A DNA stretch of 64,000 nt, taken from the NCBI GenBank assembly GCA_029203185.1, contig CP119310.1, positions 3,974,001-4,038,000 of the forward strand, written 5' to 3'. Origin of the DNA: Candidatus Chryseobacterium colombiense (lineage in GTDB: Bacteria; Bacteroidota; Bacteroidia; Flavobacteriales; Weeksellaceae). Below the pieces are notes generated by a model, which saw only the letters and a list, made by a program, of their open reading frames with translations, was not told the DNA's origin and did no database searches. Positions 17,464 to 26,692 of the stretch are shown here, in pieces. Within the stretch, counting starts at the first letter, position 1; each line of letters starts with the position of its first letter. Position numbers and translations under genes: made by a program.

Positions 17464-18285
17464 TTAAGTGGCTGGATAAGGAATTGCCCTATCTTTTTCT
17501 ATAGGATTATAATATTGCTTAATCATATTTTGAAGATGTTTCTTTTTTTGATCAAGCTGATCCTGAGTCGTTATCTTTTCTCCTGAGATAATAACGGTCC
17601 CTCCGTTTTTTAAGCTGTTACTCATATCTTTCACAGGATCGGCATAATAATCAAGTTTAACTTTATGATATTGTTTAAGGCTTACTGGAATAGGCTTGTT
17701 GCCGTAATGAGTTTCCAGGAAATTAACTGTAGAATAGGTTTCCGGAATATTGATGTTTTTTACAAGCTTATATTTAAAATCATTATTGGCATCCGAGAGT
17801 TCGAAAATAAGACCCGGTAATCCTTTAAATTTATAAGGCCCTTCCTGAAAAGGAATTTCTGTAGAGAACCATGCTGTCCATTCTCTTCCTCCAAAATTTG
17901 TGGTTGCTTTCTGTAGGGTGTATTGATCTGCTTTTTTGGTTTCGGTACCGATTTTCCAATTCATCTTATCAGTTGAGTTAATGACGAAATAGTCGTACAT
18001 ATTATCATGAAAAGACTGGTTGTCGAATGAATTGGCTTTTCGGATAATGAGCTGGTCGCTTTGTGTATTGGCTTGCCAGTTTTGTCTGGTTTTCTTACTG
18101 ATAGAATCCATTTCAAGAAATTTATAATCATAAAATTTTACTTGCTCCTTATCAATGTCGAGAACCATATTCATTTTTTTCTCTTTGCCACCGAGCTTTA
18201 TTTCTAATTCGTAAATAAATCTCCGGGTCTGTGAGAACACGGAGGTGAAGAGCAGTAAAAGAAATACTGCTAAAGTTTTTTTCAT
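17464..18285 (-). CDS. GLPGLI family protein
   Basis: This 273-residue secreted protein has a clear signal peptide (MKKTLAVFLLLLFTSVFSQ) and the family-defining GLPGLIFELSD motif in the second half (GPYKFKGLPGLI). GLPGLI proteins are Bacteroidetes-specific beta-rich exported proteins, often found as peptide-like or porin-family partners. Their biochemical role is not established. Downstream is a 43-base gap to the PH-like membrane gene on the same strand, and upstream is the Imm22-like gene 23 bases away, so it may share a transcript with either. The start is fixed by the signal peptide. Confidence 0.88.
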   Translation of the reverse strand: MKKTLAVFLLLLFTSVFSQTRRFIYELEIKLGGKEKKMNMVLDIDKEQVKFYDYKFLEMDSISKKTRQNWQANTQSDQLIIRKANSFDNQSFHDNMYDYFVINSTDKMNWKIGTETKKADQYTLQKATTNFGGREWTAWFSTEIPFQEGPYKFKGLPGLIFELSDANNDFKYKLVKNINIPETYSTVNFLETHYGNKPIPVSLKQYHKVKLDYYADPVKDMSNSLKNGGTVIISGEKITTQDQLDQKKKHLQNMIKQYYNPIEKDRAIPYPAT

Positions 18286-18308
18286 ATATATTATTTTTGG
18301 TGTTGCAA

Positions 18309-18707
18309 TTAATACTCAAATTCTATTCCGCCCAGGTAGGTCAGAGAAAAATCATCATTTTCTATGGACGAAGGTTTAGGAATTTGCCCCTGGCTTACGA
18401 AGATTAACGAATTAATATCAAACTTAAGATTTATTTCATTGATCCTCTGAACCAATACAGGAAGCCAGTCTTCAGCAAAAGAAAAATCTGCGAACTTTTC
18501 AAAAAGACCAAGATTAGAATCATCAAAACCGTATTCTATCAAATCCTGATCAAACCAGAGGGTATTTTGAGACTCCGCAAATTTTGAAACAAAAATATCA
18601 TCAGAATCCTCCTCCAGATAAAAGTTTTCGTCCTCTTCTACAAAATTGTAAAAATCATCCTCGCTATTGAAATTTCCTACCCAAAAATCTAGTACTTCTG
18701 TATTCAT
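18309..18707 (-). CDS. Immunity 22 (Imm22)-like protein
   Basis: This 132-residue, strongly acidic cytosolic protein starts with VLDFWVGNFNSEDDFYNFVE, the WVGNF-plus-acidic pattern I associate with the Imm22 family of polymorphic-toxin immunity proteins. It continues with FVSKFAESQNTLWFDQDLIEYGF and ends in a hydrophobic beta strand (FSLTYLGGIEFEY). Imm22 members neutralise a cognate toxin domain by direct binding. No toxin gene is adjacent, so this would be an orphan immunity gene. A SUKH-like gene lies about 130 bases upstream on the same strand. The family call rests on pattern recognition rather than a search. Confidence 0.68.
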   Translation of the reverse strand: MNTEVLDFWVGNFNSEDDFYNFVEEDENFYLEEDSDDIFVSKFAESQNTLWFDQDLIEYGFDDSNLGLFEKFADFSFAEDWLPVLVQRINEINLKFDINSLIFVSQGQIPKPSSIENDDFSLTYLGGIEFEY

Positions 18708-18839
18708 AATTATTTAATGGTTATCTCTTAATATATTTTAAGATTTATGCTGGCAAATTTAGTTATTTAAAAATATCCATAATCTTTTGAAGAAAGCTTT
18801 TATTCTTTACTAATTGTGTTTTTTCCAGATAAGGTGTTT

Positions 18840-19550
18840 CTAAAACTGTATTTTATTATCGTTGAGCTCTTCATTGATAAAGTTTTCATTTATTGAATAA
18901 TAACTCATGAAAATTTCATTTAAATTATTTATCAGTACATTGTTTCCAGCATAATGATCAACTCTAGTTTTGATGATTTTAAGACCTGTAAACCATTTTA
19001 AATATAAATTGCGAATGTGATTTTCCACTTCATTTTCAGGTATTTCAGAACTTACAAAATGAAAACCTGCGGTATGATTGATTAAAGTTTGAGTAAAGAA
19101 CGAATCTATAAGATCTGTAAAAGAGTTCATTCGTGTTGTAAGATTTTCCTCTTCTTCATCATCGTCCCAATATTCACTCATAATCCAGACCTTAGGATTA
19201 TCTCCTTCATCCGGATAAATCAATGAAATATAATCATTTCTTCTTTCTGAGATTATGATAACGGGTTGATTTGCTGTGAAATTATTGCTTTCAAAAATCT
19301 GTTCTCCAAATTCGGTAGTATAATCAAGATCTTCATACGACATGTTTTCAGCATCCATAAAATCAAATAAAAAAAACTTTCCAATGCTTCTCAGATATTC
19401 TTCATAAGCTAGGGGAAGTTTCCCTTTTTTATCGATAAGAGCTTTGATGTCATCATCATTGCACCCTGCAATTCCTTTTGTATTCTTGTCTATTTTAAGA
19501 ATGGTCAAATATTCTTTTAAAGTTTGAAAATACTCTTTGTAGATATTCAT
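18840..19550 (-). CDS. SMI1/KNR4 (SUKH)-family protein, putative immunity
   Basis: This 236-residue acidic protein has an N-terminal half that follows the SUKH layout: GCNDDDIKALIDKKGKLPLA ahead of YEEYLRSIGKFFLF, then a beta-rich segment (NQPVIIISERRNDYISLIYP) and an acidic loop (WDDDEEEEN). SUKH domains are the commonest immunity modules of contact-dependent and Rhs toxin systems. The C-terminal ~90 residues look like a separate helical domain. No toxin is next to it. With the Imm22-like gene downstream it forms a two-gene orphan immunity island inside otherwise core DNA. Non-immunity SUKH proteins exist, so function is tentative. Confidence 0.66.
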   Translation of the reverse strand: MNIYKEYFQTLKEYLTILKIDKNTKGIAGCNDDDIKALIDKKGKLPLAYEEYLRSIGKFFLFDFMDAENMSYEDLDYTTEFGEQIFESNNFTANQPVIIISERRNDYISLIYPDEGDNPKVWIMSEYWDDDEEEENLTTRMNSFTDLIDSFFTQTLINHTAGFHFVSSEIPENEVENHIRNLYLKWFTGLKIIKTRVDHYAGNNVLINNLNEIFMSYYSINENFINEELNDNKIQF

Positions 19551-19555
19551 AATTT

Positions 19556-20113
19556 TTATTGTATGCGTTTTTGTTTTTCACTTTCCTTAATGGTCCTCTC
19601 CAATCTCGACAACCTCGTTTTCTCCTGTTTGGCACTCATAATCCAGTGAAGCATTACTTTTTTATAAGATGGAGCCTGGCTGTTAAAGAATTCCCACGCT
19701 TTTTTGTTCGCTTTAAATTGCTTTTCAAATTCAAGATCGAGCATTGCCAGCTCTTTTTCATGAGAATAAATGGCTGATTTTTCCTCTTTTCTCAATTTGA
19801 AAGCTTTCAAGCCTGCCGCACTCATTAGACCTGCTTTTGTGAGTTCTTCGACTTTTTTAATATTGATAGCACTCCAGATACTTGTGGGTTTTCGGGGAGT
19901 GAAACGGATGCTGTAGCTTTCCTCATCAATCGATTTTCTCACACCGTCTATCCAGCCAAAACATAAAGCCTGATCTACAGATTCGGACCAGGTCATAGAA
20001 GGTTTCTTTGTTCCGACCTTGAAAAATCCAACGAGAAGTTCTTTTTCGTGTTGATGATTTTCCTCAAGCCAGTTTCGGAACTCTTGTGGGGTTGGGAAGA
20101 ATGTTGGTGACAT
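19556..20113 (-). CDS. YdeI/OmpD-associated family protein
   Basis: This 185-residue soluble protein has the family's diagnostic order: FFPTPQEFRNWLEENH, ELLVGFFKVGTKKPSMTW, ALCFGWIDGVRKSIDEESY, IRFTPRKPTSIWSAIN, followed by a basic helical C-terminus with a repeated Lys/Arg/Glu pattern. Homologues are annotated as YdeI or bacteriocin-protection proteins. Their mechanism is unclear, and the OmpD association comes from one Salmonella/E. coli context. Six bases separate it from the SUKH-like start, so the genes may be co-transcribed. The ATG at 20111-20113 is the only start upstream of the conserved region. Confidence 0.82.
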   Translation of the reverse strand: MSPTFFPTPQEFRNWLEENHQHEKELLVGFFKVGTKKPSMTWSESVDQALCFGWIDGVRKSIDEESYSIRFTPRKPTSIWSAINIKKVEELTKAGLMSAAGLKAFKLRKEEKSAIYSHEKELAMLDLEFEKQFKANKKAWEFFNSQAPSYKKVMLHWIMSAKQEKTRLSRLERTIKESEKQKRIQ

Positions 20114-20123
20114 TTAGGTTAAT

Positions 20124-20621
20124 TTATTTTGCAATTTCAATTTTTACAATCTCATTAAATTTATCTCCTTTGCTGTAAGTAACTCTTACGTTTAGATTAT
20201 TATATAAGTCATTACTTCTGTCACCTCCGAAATGATTAAATTCAGATATGGCATTTTCAGAATATTGAAAAACCACAGAATTTACTTCAAAACTATCAAT
20301 TTTTTGCTTTCCTTCTAATCTTTCTTTGTAATTGGAAATTTTACCTTCTACTTTTCCCAATTTTTCCGATTCAAGAAGTTTTGTAATTCGTTCTTTTGTA
20401 TTATCAGGAGTGAAAAATCTTAGATAAATATATCCGGGAAGTGATGTTACAATGAATAAACTTATTAAAACTAAGTAAAGCTTTTTATCCTCGTTCTTCT
20501 GAAATTTCAATACTAAGAAAAATGCAATTCCTGAAAGAATAAATAGCATTAAACAGACTGAGTAAGATTTAATCGAATTACTTGGAGTGTCTAGAAGTGA
20601 CCAATAAGTATAATATTCCAC
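20124..20621 (-). CDS. Membrane-anchored protein of unknown function
   Basis: This 165-residue protein has two transmembrane helices near the N-terminus (VCLMLFILSGIAFFLVLKF and LYLVLISLFIVTSLPGYIYL). A soluble C-terminal domain of about 90 residues follows, with helix (TKERITKLLESEKLGKVEG) and beta strands (FEVNSVVFQYS, LNVRVTYSKGDKF). The start codon is GTG at 20621. It is supported by a TAAATTTG -7 element 26 bases upstream on the minus strand and by the absence of an earlier ATG. No family is recognised. It precedes the YdeI-like gene by 10 bases. Confidence 0.65.
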   Translation of the reverse strand: MEYYTYWSLLDTPSNSIKSYSVCLMLFILSGIAFFLVLKFQKNEDKKLYLVLISLFIVTSLPGYIYLRFFTPDNTKERITKLLESEKLGKVEGKISNYKERLEGKQKIDSFEVNSVVFQYSENAISEFNHFGGDRSNDLYNNLNVRVTYSKGDKFNEIVKIEIAK

Positions 20622-20646
20622 AGTTATTTGAATGAATGATTTGACT

Positions 20647-20654
20647 CAAATTTA
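20647..20654 (-). promoter_or_regulatory. -7 element for the minus-strand unit starting at 20621
   Basis: Read on the minus strand this is TAAATTTG, an exact TAnnTTTG match 26 bases before the GTG start. It probably drives the membrane protein and the YdeI-like gene, and perhaps the SUKH/Imm22 genes. Confidence 0.55.
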
Positions 20655-20763
20655 ACACATTTTATGCAAGTGATGGAGCATGTAAAATAAAATTGTAACA
20701 TTTTGTAATCATAACAATAGATGTAATATTCAGGAATTTTTCAGAGGTTCCTTTTTGATTGCT

Positions 20764-20771
20764 TACATTTG
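20764..20771 (+). promoter_or_regulatory. -7 element of the M16 peptidase gene
   Basis: TACATTTG matches TAnnTTTG. It overlaps the TTG that opens the longest frame, so translation must begin downstream (ATG at 20793, 20799 or 20811). Confidence 0.55.
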
Positions 20772-20792
20772 TATACATTCTTGTCTTTAAGA

Positions 20793-23678
20793 ATGAAAAT
20801 GAGTTTATTTATGACCAACGGAAAATACAACGAGACCATTCATACAGATCCAAATAATTACGAATATATTACAATTTCTAATGACGAAAATAAGGTAAGA
20901 ATCTATACATTAAAGAATGGCTTAAAAGTTTTTTTAGCCCAGAATTTTGATGCACCAAGAATTCAGACCTATATTCCGGTGAGAACGGGAAGTAACAATG
21001 ACCCTTCTGATAATACAGGATTAGCCCATTATCTTGAACACATGATGTTTAAAGGAACATCAAAGATTGGAACACAGAACTGGGAAAAGGAAAGTGAGTT
21101 ATTAAATCAGATATCAGACTTATACGAGCAACACAAAGCTGAATCAGATCCCGATAAAAAGAAAGAAATCTATAAAAAAATAGATGAAATTTCTCAGGAA
21201 GCAAGCCAGTATGCGATTGCCAATGAATATGATAAGGCAATTTCATCATTGGGAGCAACAGGAACCAATGCGCATACCTGGTTTGATGAAACGGTATACA
21301 AGAACAACATCCCCAATAATGAGCTTGAAAAATGGCTGAAAGTTGAAAAAGAAAGATTCTCTGAAATCGCTTTGAGACTTTTCCACACTGAACTGGAATC
21401 TGTATATGAAGAATTTAACAGAGCTCAGGATAATGATTCGAGATTGGTGAATTATGAACTGATGGATGCGCTTTTTCCAACCCATCCGAACGGACAGCAG
21501 ACAACACTGGGAAAACCGGAACACCTGAAAAATCCTTCTATGAAGGCAATTCATAAATATTTTGATGAATATTATGTGCCTAATAATTATGCGGTGGTTT
21601 TAGTCGGGGATTTAGATTTTGAAAAAACGATTCAGCTTATAGATCAGTATTTTGGAGCCATTCCTTACAGAGAGCTTCCGAAAAAAACTCCGGTTACTGA
21701 AAAACCGATTACAGAAATTGTAAAAAGAACGGTGAAAAGCCCGACTACATCCAGAGTACAGTTAGCCTGGAGAACACAAAGCTACGGAACCCGGGAAGCG
21801 ATATTAGCGGATATTGTAGCCAATATTCTGAGTAATAGAGGAGAAGCCGGATTACTGGATTTGAATATTAATCAGACTCAAAAACTGCTTTGGGGGCAGG
21901 CTTTTTCTGTAGGATTAAAGGAATACGGATATTTTTCCATTGTTGCCGTTCCTAAAGAAACCCAGACTTTGGATGAAGCTAAAGAATTGGTTTTAGAGCA
22001 GATTGAATTATTGAAAAGCGGAGATTTTCCGGATTGGATGCTTCCTGCTATTATCAACGACTTTAAGCTGCAGAGAATGAAAACCCTGGAAACAGCAGAC
22101 GGATTGGCAACTAATCTTTATGATACTTACATTAAAGGAAGAACCTGGGAACAGGAACTCAATGAAATGGATGAATATGCTGAGTTTACAAAAGAAGATG
22201 TAGTGAATTTTGCCAATGAATTCTTCAGGGAAAATTATGTAATTGTATATAAAGAAAAAGGAATTAATGACAGGTTAATCAGAGTTGAAAATCCAGGAAT
22301 CACCCCTGTGAAAATCAACCGTGAAAATCAATCTGAATTTTTACAACAGATTCTGGCGGAAAAAACTGAAGATATAAAGCCTGAATTTATTGATTATCAG
22401 AAAGAAATTAAAACAGATGTAATTAAAGATAAAAAAATAAGTTTCGTTAAAAATAAATATAATGATATTGCCCAGGTTCATTTTATTTTTCCTTTTGGAA
22501 GCGATCATGACCGCGATTTGGGAATTTCTACTCAGGTTCTTCAGTATTTGGGAACTGATCAGTTTTCACCCGAAGATCTTAAAAAAGAATTTTTTAAAAT
22601 CGGGGTTTCCAATGATTTTAAAACCACCAATGACCAGCTTTTAATTTCTTTAAGCGGGCTGGAGGAGAATATAGAAAAGGGGATTGAACTTCTTCAACAT
22701 TGGATGTATAAGATAAAGCCTGATCAGGAAATTTATCAGCAGTTCGTAGAAACTGTTTTAGAGAACAGAGCGGCTGTAAAAAAAGATAAAGGCCGGATTA
22801 TGGCGGCTTTAACAAATTATACAAAATTAGGGGCGCTCTCACGGTTTACAGATGTTATTTCTGAGGAAGAGCTTAAAAATACTGATGTTGAAGTATTCAC
22901 TGATAGGATGAAAAATCTGTTTAAATTCCCTTATCAGATATTTTTCTACGGGAGAAATTTTGAAAACTTTATGACTTATATTGGTAAATATACGGAGAAT
23001 GCAAGTCTTCAGATTTCGGAGCCGAAACAATATCCGGAACCGGAAACAATGGGAAATGTTTATTTTACCAACTATGATATGGTGCAGATGGAAATGAGCA
23101 AAGTGGGACGGGGAAATCCTGTAAATATTGAAAACTTTGGGAAAATCAACGTCTTTAATGAATATTTCGGTAGAGGATTATCGTCCATCGTGTTTCAGGA
23201 AATTCGTGAAAGTAAAAGCTTGGCATATTCTGCCTATGTTTCTTATGCTCCTAATTCAGAATTGAATCATCCAGATTATATCACAACCTATATTGGAACA
23301 CAGCCAGATAAGTTACAGATTGCGGTAGATACCATGGCAGAATTGATGAGTGAGCTTCCTGAAGTTCCCAGCCAGTTTGAAAATGCCCGAAATGCGGCGT
23401 TAAAACAAATTGCTTCAACCAGAATTACAAGAACCAATATCTTTTTTAATACACTGAGACTGAAAAAACTGAATATTCACTATGATTTTAGAAAAGATAT
23501 TTATCATCAGATTCAAAAGCTGAGTTTTGAAGATCTGAAACAGTTTTATAATAAAGAAATTAGACCCATTCATTTTAATACAGCCATTATCGGAAAAAAA
23601 GAAAATCTGAATATGGAAGCCGTAAATAAAATGGGAACCTTTAAAGAAGTAAGCCTGAAAGATATTTTTGGACATTAA
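20793..23678 (+). CDS. M16 (insulinase/pitrilysin) family zinc metallopeptidase
   Basis: From the ATG at 20793 the protein has 961 residues. The inverted zinc motif HxxEH is intact as His79-Tyr-Leu-Glu82-His83 within TGLAHYLEHMMFKG. The distal zinc ligand is probably a Glu in TELESVYEEFNRAQD. An insertion rich in Lys/Glu (ESELLNQISDLYEQHKAE) lies between the two. The second half repeats the M16 fold without the zinc motif (VHFIFPFGSDHDRDLG), so one polypeptide forms the two-lobed chamber that degrades peptides. No convincing signal peptide is seen, so the location is uncertain. A bidirectional terminator closes the gene. The start is a judgement; ATGs at 20799 and 20811 are possible. Confidence 0.88.
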   Translation: MKMSLFMTNGKYNETIHTDPNNYEYITISNDENKVRIYTLKNGLKVFLAQNFDAPRIQTYIPVRTGSNNDPSDNTGLAHYLEHMMFKGTSKIGTQNWEKESELLNQISDLYEQHKAESDPDKKKEIYKKIDEISQEASQYAIANEYDKAISSLGATGTNAHTWFDETVYKNNIPNNELEKWLKVEKERFSEIALRLFHTELESVYEEFNRAQDNDSRLVNYELMDALFPTHPNGQQTTLGKPEHLKNPSMKAIHKYFDEYYVPNNYAVVLVGDLDFEKTIQLIDQYFGAIPYRELPKKTPVTEKPITEIVKRTVKSPTTSRVQLAWRTQSYGTREAILADIVANILSNRGEAGLLDLNINQTQKLLWGQAFSVGLKEYGYFSIVAVPKETQTLDEAKELVLEQIELLKSGDFPDWMLPAIINDFKLQRMKTLETADGLATNLYDTYIKGRTWEQELNEMDEYAEFTKEDVVNFANEFFRENYVIVYKEKGINDRLIRVENPGITPVKINRENQSEFLQQILAEKTEDIKPEFIDYQKEIKTDVIKDKKISFVKNKYNDIAQVHFIFPFGSDHDRDLGISTQVLQYLGTDQFSPEDLKKEFFKIGVSNDFKTTNDQLLISLSGLEENIEKGIELLQHWMYKIKPDQEIYQQFVETVLENRAAVKKDKGRIMAALTNYTKLGALSRFTDVISEEELKNTDVEVFTDRMKNLFKFPYQIFFYGRNFENFMTYIGKYTENASLQISEPKQYPEPETMGNVYFTNYDMVQMEMSKVGRGNPVNIENFGKINVFNEYFGRGLSSIVFQEIRESKSLAYSAYVSYAPNSELNHPDYITTYIGTQPDKLQIAVDTMAELMSELPEVPSQFENARNAALKQIASTRITRTNIFFNTLRLKKLNIHYDFRKDIYHQIQKLSFEDLKQFYNKEIRPIHFNTAIIGKKENLNMEAVNKMGTFKEVSLKDIFGH

Positions 23679-23684
23679 AAAAAT

Positions 23685-23712
23685 AAAACCCCCGAACATT
23701 CTCGGGGGTTTT
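23685..23712. terminator. Bidirectional terminator between M16 and S46 peptidase genes
   Basis: AAAACCCCCGA (23685-23695) pairs with TCGGGGGTTTT (23702-23712) around a six-base loop, with A-rich and T-rich flanks on both sides. It serves both convergent genes. Confidence 0.92.
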
Positions 23713-23739
23713 ATTTTGTATTGATATAGTAAAAACTAA

Positions 23740-25881
23740 TTATTTTACAACTTTCATTTCATCAATCAGCCATTTTGAATCGGCATATTTATCGATGATG
23801 AAAAGAATGTATTTGGTATCCACCATAATGTTTCGGCTGAAACGAGGGTCATAATTGATGTCACTCATTGTTCCTTCCCACTGTCTGTCGAAGTTCAGCC
23901 CAACAAGGTTTCCGTTAGCATCCAGAGCAGGGCTTCCTGAGTTTCCTCCTGTAGTATGGTTGGTTGCTGTAAATCCTACCGGAACATCTCCTGTTTTATC
24001 TTTATAAATTCCGAAGTCTTTTTTGTTGTAAAGATCAATCAGTTTCTTAGGAACATCGAATTCATAATCACCGGGAATATATTTTTCCAATACGCCTGCC
24101 AAATGGGTTTGGTAGTTATAAGAAACAGCATCTCTCGGGCTGGATCCTTTTACTTTCCCATACGTTACACGGAGAGTAGAATTGGCATCCGGAAAGAACT
24201 TTCTGTCTTTATCGGTTTCCATTTGCTGTGCCATGAATGTTTTCTGTAGCTCATCGATTTTACCCTGTAAAGAAGTAAACTGAGGATCTGCTGTTTTCAT
24301 GTAGGTTTCTCTCAGGGTAACATAAATCTGATAAATAGGATCTTTTTTCAAGGTCTTAATTAATTTATCCTGATTGGAAAATGCTTTTTCAATATCTTTG
24401 GTAGTAGAAGCTCCGTTTACTTCAGTTCTTCCTGTAATGATTGAGTTTTTAGAGGCGTCTTCAATCATTTGAATATTCTGAGCTTCATTCTTATACTTAT
24501 CAAATCCTGCAGGTAAGAATTGAGGAGCTGTTTTATTGGCATATAATGCTAACAATTTTGCTGTAACCTTTGCATCCAATTCAGCACTGTAATCTTTGTA
24601 GAAAGAAGTTAATCTGTTTTTGAAAGAAGTGGTTGATTTTTCATCCATTCTACCGGCTTCTACAGACGTCACATAATTGTAATAAAGATTAGCCAGCATT
24701 AATGTTTCAGCATTTCTTAAAACTTCCGTGTAATAAGCGTTGTTAAGTGCATAAGGAGCCTGATCGTTGTACAATTTATTAAGCTGGTCCAATGTAGATT
24801 TGATCTCATGGTTTTTAGCCACCAAAGAACCTTCATACATTACTTTTTTCTCAACTGCATTAGATTTTTTTAACCCTTCAACTTCACCGATCCATTTTTT
24901 CCAGTAATTAGCTACGGAAGCATATTTTGAAGCATATTTGATACGTGTGGCATCATCAGTACGCATTTTTTCGTCCAATGTTTTTAACGCTACATCTCGT
25001 ACTGCAATTCTTGCCGGATCGATTTCCTTCATGATTTTTTCAACAGCAATGGCCGGTAAATATTCCGTAGTTCTTCCCGGGAATCCGAATACGAAAGTGA
25101 AATCATTTTCATTTTTATCCTTAATGGAAACCGGAAGATAATGCTTCGGAACATAAGGAACATTGTCTTTTGAATATTCTGCAGGCTTATTATCTTTTCC
25201 TGCATAAATTCTGAACATAGAGAAATCTCCCGTATGTCTTGGCCAAACCCAGTTATCGGTATCGCTTCCGAATTTTCCGATACTTTGCGGAGGTGCACCT
25301 ACTAATCTGATATCTTTGTAAGTTTCAATAGTATAAGCGTAATACTTATTTCCGTAATACATAGACTTTACAGAAATAGACTGGTAAGGTTCTATTTTTT
25401 GAGAGTTTTTGTAAACCTCGATATTATTGGCGATTTTTTTTGAAAGTTCAGGTTCTGTTAATTTATCCGTTCCTTCAAGAATTTGTTGGGTAACTTCTTT
25501 AATATCTACGATGAAATCTACTGTAACACCGGGATTAGGAAGTTCTCCATTCGTATTTTTCGCCCAAAAACCATTCGATAGAAGGTCGTTTTCTACCGTA
25601 GAATGAGCCTGTATCTGTCCGTATCCGCAATGGTGATTGGTAAGAAGCAGTCCTTTTGGAGAAATAATTTCGGCAGTACAGCCTCCGTTGAACTGTACTA
25701 CAGCATCTTTAATACTTGGTTTCTGAACATTGAATATATCTTTAGCAGAAATTTTCATTCCCAAGTCTTTCATTTCCTTTTCATTAAGCTCTGTCGGGAT
25801 CCACATTCCGCCGTATTGCTGGGCAATTCCTAAAGAAAAACTAAAGAATGCCGAAGCAATGAGAATATTACGTTTTATCAT
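23740..25881 (-). CDS. dpp11: S46 family dipeptidyl-peptidase, DPP11-type
   Basis: This 713-residue exported serine peptidase has a signal peptide (ILIASAFFSFSLGIAQ) and the S46 catalytic segments. The His84 segment is LLLTNHHCGYGQ, an acidic motif region is SDTDNWVWPRHTGDFSMFR, and the nucleophile is Ser648 in GGNSGSPALD. Arg666 lies 18 residues after that Ser (NFDRQWEGTMSD). In Porphyromonas DPP11 the residue 18 after the catalytic Ser is Arg673, which selects Asp/Glu at P1, whereas DPP7 has Gly there. The sequence therefore predicts release of N-terminal X-Asp/X-Glu dipeptides in the periplasm. It is convergent with the M16 peptidase gene. DPP7/DPP11 assignment by one residue is established family knowledge; activity here is inferred. 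Confidence 0.92.
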   Translation of the reverse strand: MIKRNILIASAFFSFSLGIAQQYGGMWIPTELNEKEMKDLGMKISAKDIFNVQKPSIKDAVVQFNGGCTAEIISPKGLLLTNHHCGYGQIQAHSTVENDLLSNGFWAKNTNGELPNPGVTVDFIVDIKEVTQQILEGTDKLTEPELSKKIANNIEVYKNSQKIEPYQSISVKSMYYGNKYYAYTIETYKDIRLVGAPPQSIGKFGSDTDNWVWPRHTGDFSMFRIYAGKDNKPAEYSKDNVPYVPKHYLPVSIKDKNENDFTFVFGFPGRTTEYLPAIAVEKIMKEIDPARIAVRDVALKTLDEKMRTDDATRIKYASKYASVANYWKKWIGEVEGLKKSNAVEKKVMYEGSLVAKNHEIKSTLDQLNKLYNDQAPYALNNAYYTEVLRNAETLMLANLYYNYVTSVEAGRMDEKSTTSFKNRLTSFYKDYSAELDAKVTAKLLALYANKTAPQFLPAGFDKYKNEAQNIQMIEDASKNSIITGRTEVNGASTTKDIEKAFSNQDKLIKTLKKDPIYQIYVTLRETYMKTADPQFTSLQGKIDELQKTFMAQQMETDKDRKFFPDANSTLRVTYGKVKGSSPRDAVSYNYQTHLAGVLEKYIPGDYEFDVPKKLIDLYNKKDFGIYKDKTGDVPVGFTATNHTTGGNSGSPALDANGNLVGLNFDRQWEGTMSDINYDPRFSRNIMVDTKYILFIIDKYADSKWLIDEMKVVK

Positions 25882-25933
25882 TACAAAAAATTTTGCCTAA
25901 AAATACATAAAATTAATTTTTTACTAAAGAAAA

Positions 25934-25954
25934 AGACCGCTTTTGAGGCGGTCT
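25934..25954 (-). terminator. Terminator of the mgtC-family gene
   Basis: AGACCGC (25934-25940) pairs with GCGGTCT (25948-25954) around a seven-base loop. Read on the minus strand it is followed by TTTTCTTT, just past the MgtC-family stop. Confidence 0.82.
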
Positions 25955-25968
25955 GGTTATTTTTTTGC

Positions 25969-26616
25969 TTAAAATTGGTAGGCAATAATTTTTTCGTCTT
26001 CCATGAGATTTTTCATTAAAGCTTCATGATGGGTGTTATTTCCTGTAATAACCCACGTTGTGGCAAGATTTCCCTGAGTATACTGTTGTTTTGAAAGAAT
26101 GAATTTTAAATTGTTTTTTGCAAAAAGTTCTTCACAATGTTTGATATCGTGATAATCTACAACGGCAATTTTATATTCCCTGATTTTATGTTTTTTATCA
26201 ATGAATCGTTCAAAATAAGTTAAAGAATTTAATACCAATAATACTAAAGCAGTTCCCAGTAAGGCAAGGTAAACATATCCGGAACCGACTGCCATTCCAA
26301 TGGAAGCGGTTGCCCAGATTGTGGTTGCGGTTGTAATTCCCCCAATTTTATTATCATCTTTAAAAATAACTCCGGCTCCCAAAAAACCGATTCCTGTAAT
26401 GATATTGGCTGCCAGACGATCCGGATTATTAATTCCTATTTTCAAGGATAGAACGGTGAACAAACAAGATCCAAAACATACTAAAATAAAGGTTCGCAAA
26501 CCCGCCGATTTGTTTCGGTATTCACGCTCCGTTCCGATCATGATTCCTAGCACAACGGATATGAAAATCAATAACAGTTCATTCTGGATAACATAATGGT
26601 CTTTTAAAAATTCCAT
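25969..26616 (-). CDS. MgtC/SapB family membrane protein
   Basis: This 215-residue protein has the MgtC hydrophobic domain: VVLGIMIGTEREYRNKSAGL, TFILVCFGSCLFTVLSLKIG, RLAANIITGIGFLGAGVIF and GGITTATTIWATASIGMAVG, giving four to five helices. A soluble ACT-like C-terminal domain of about 75 residues follows (REYKIAVVDYHDIKHCEELF). In some pathogens MgtC inhibits the F-type ATP synthase and supports growth at low magnesium. In environmental bacteria the role is not settled. The gene stands alone between terminators, with the S46 gene downstream and the SnoaL-like gene upstream on the same strand. Confidence 0.9.
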   Translation of the reverse strand: MEFLKDHYVIQNELLLIFISVVLGIMIGTEREYRNKSAGLRTFILVCFGSCLFTVLSLKIGINNPDRLAANIITGIGFLGAGVIFKDDNKIGGITTATTIWATASIGMAVGSGYVYLALLGTALVLLVLNSLTYFERFIDKKHKIREYKIAVVDYHDIKHCEELFAKNNLKFILSKQQYTQGNLATTWVITGNNTHHEALMKNLMEDEKIIAYQF

Positions 26617-26692
26617 TCTTAAGATTTTAAACTTCCTTGATTAAAATTACAATAAAATCTTTGATAATAGGCTATGGTTTATAGAGCGTATC

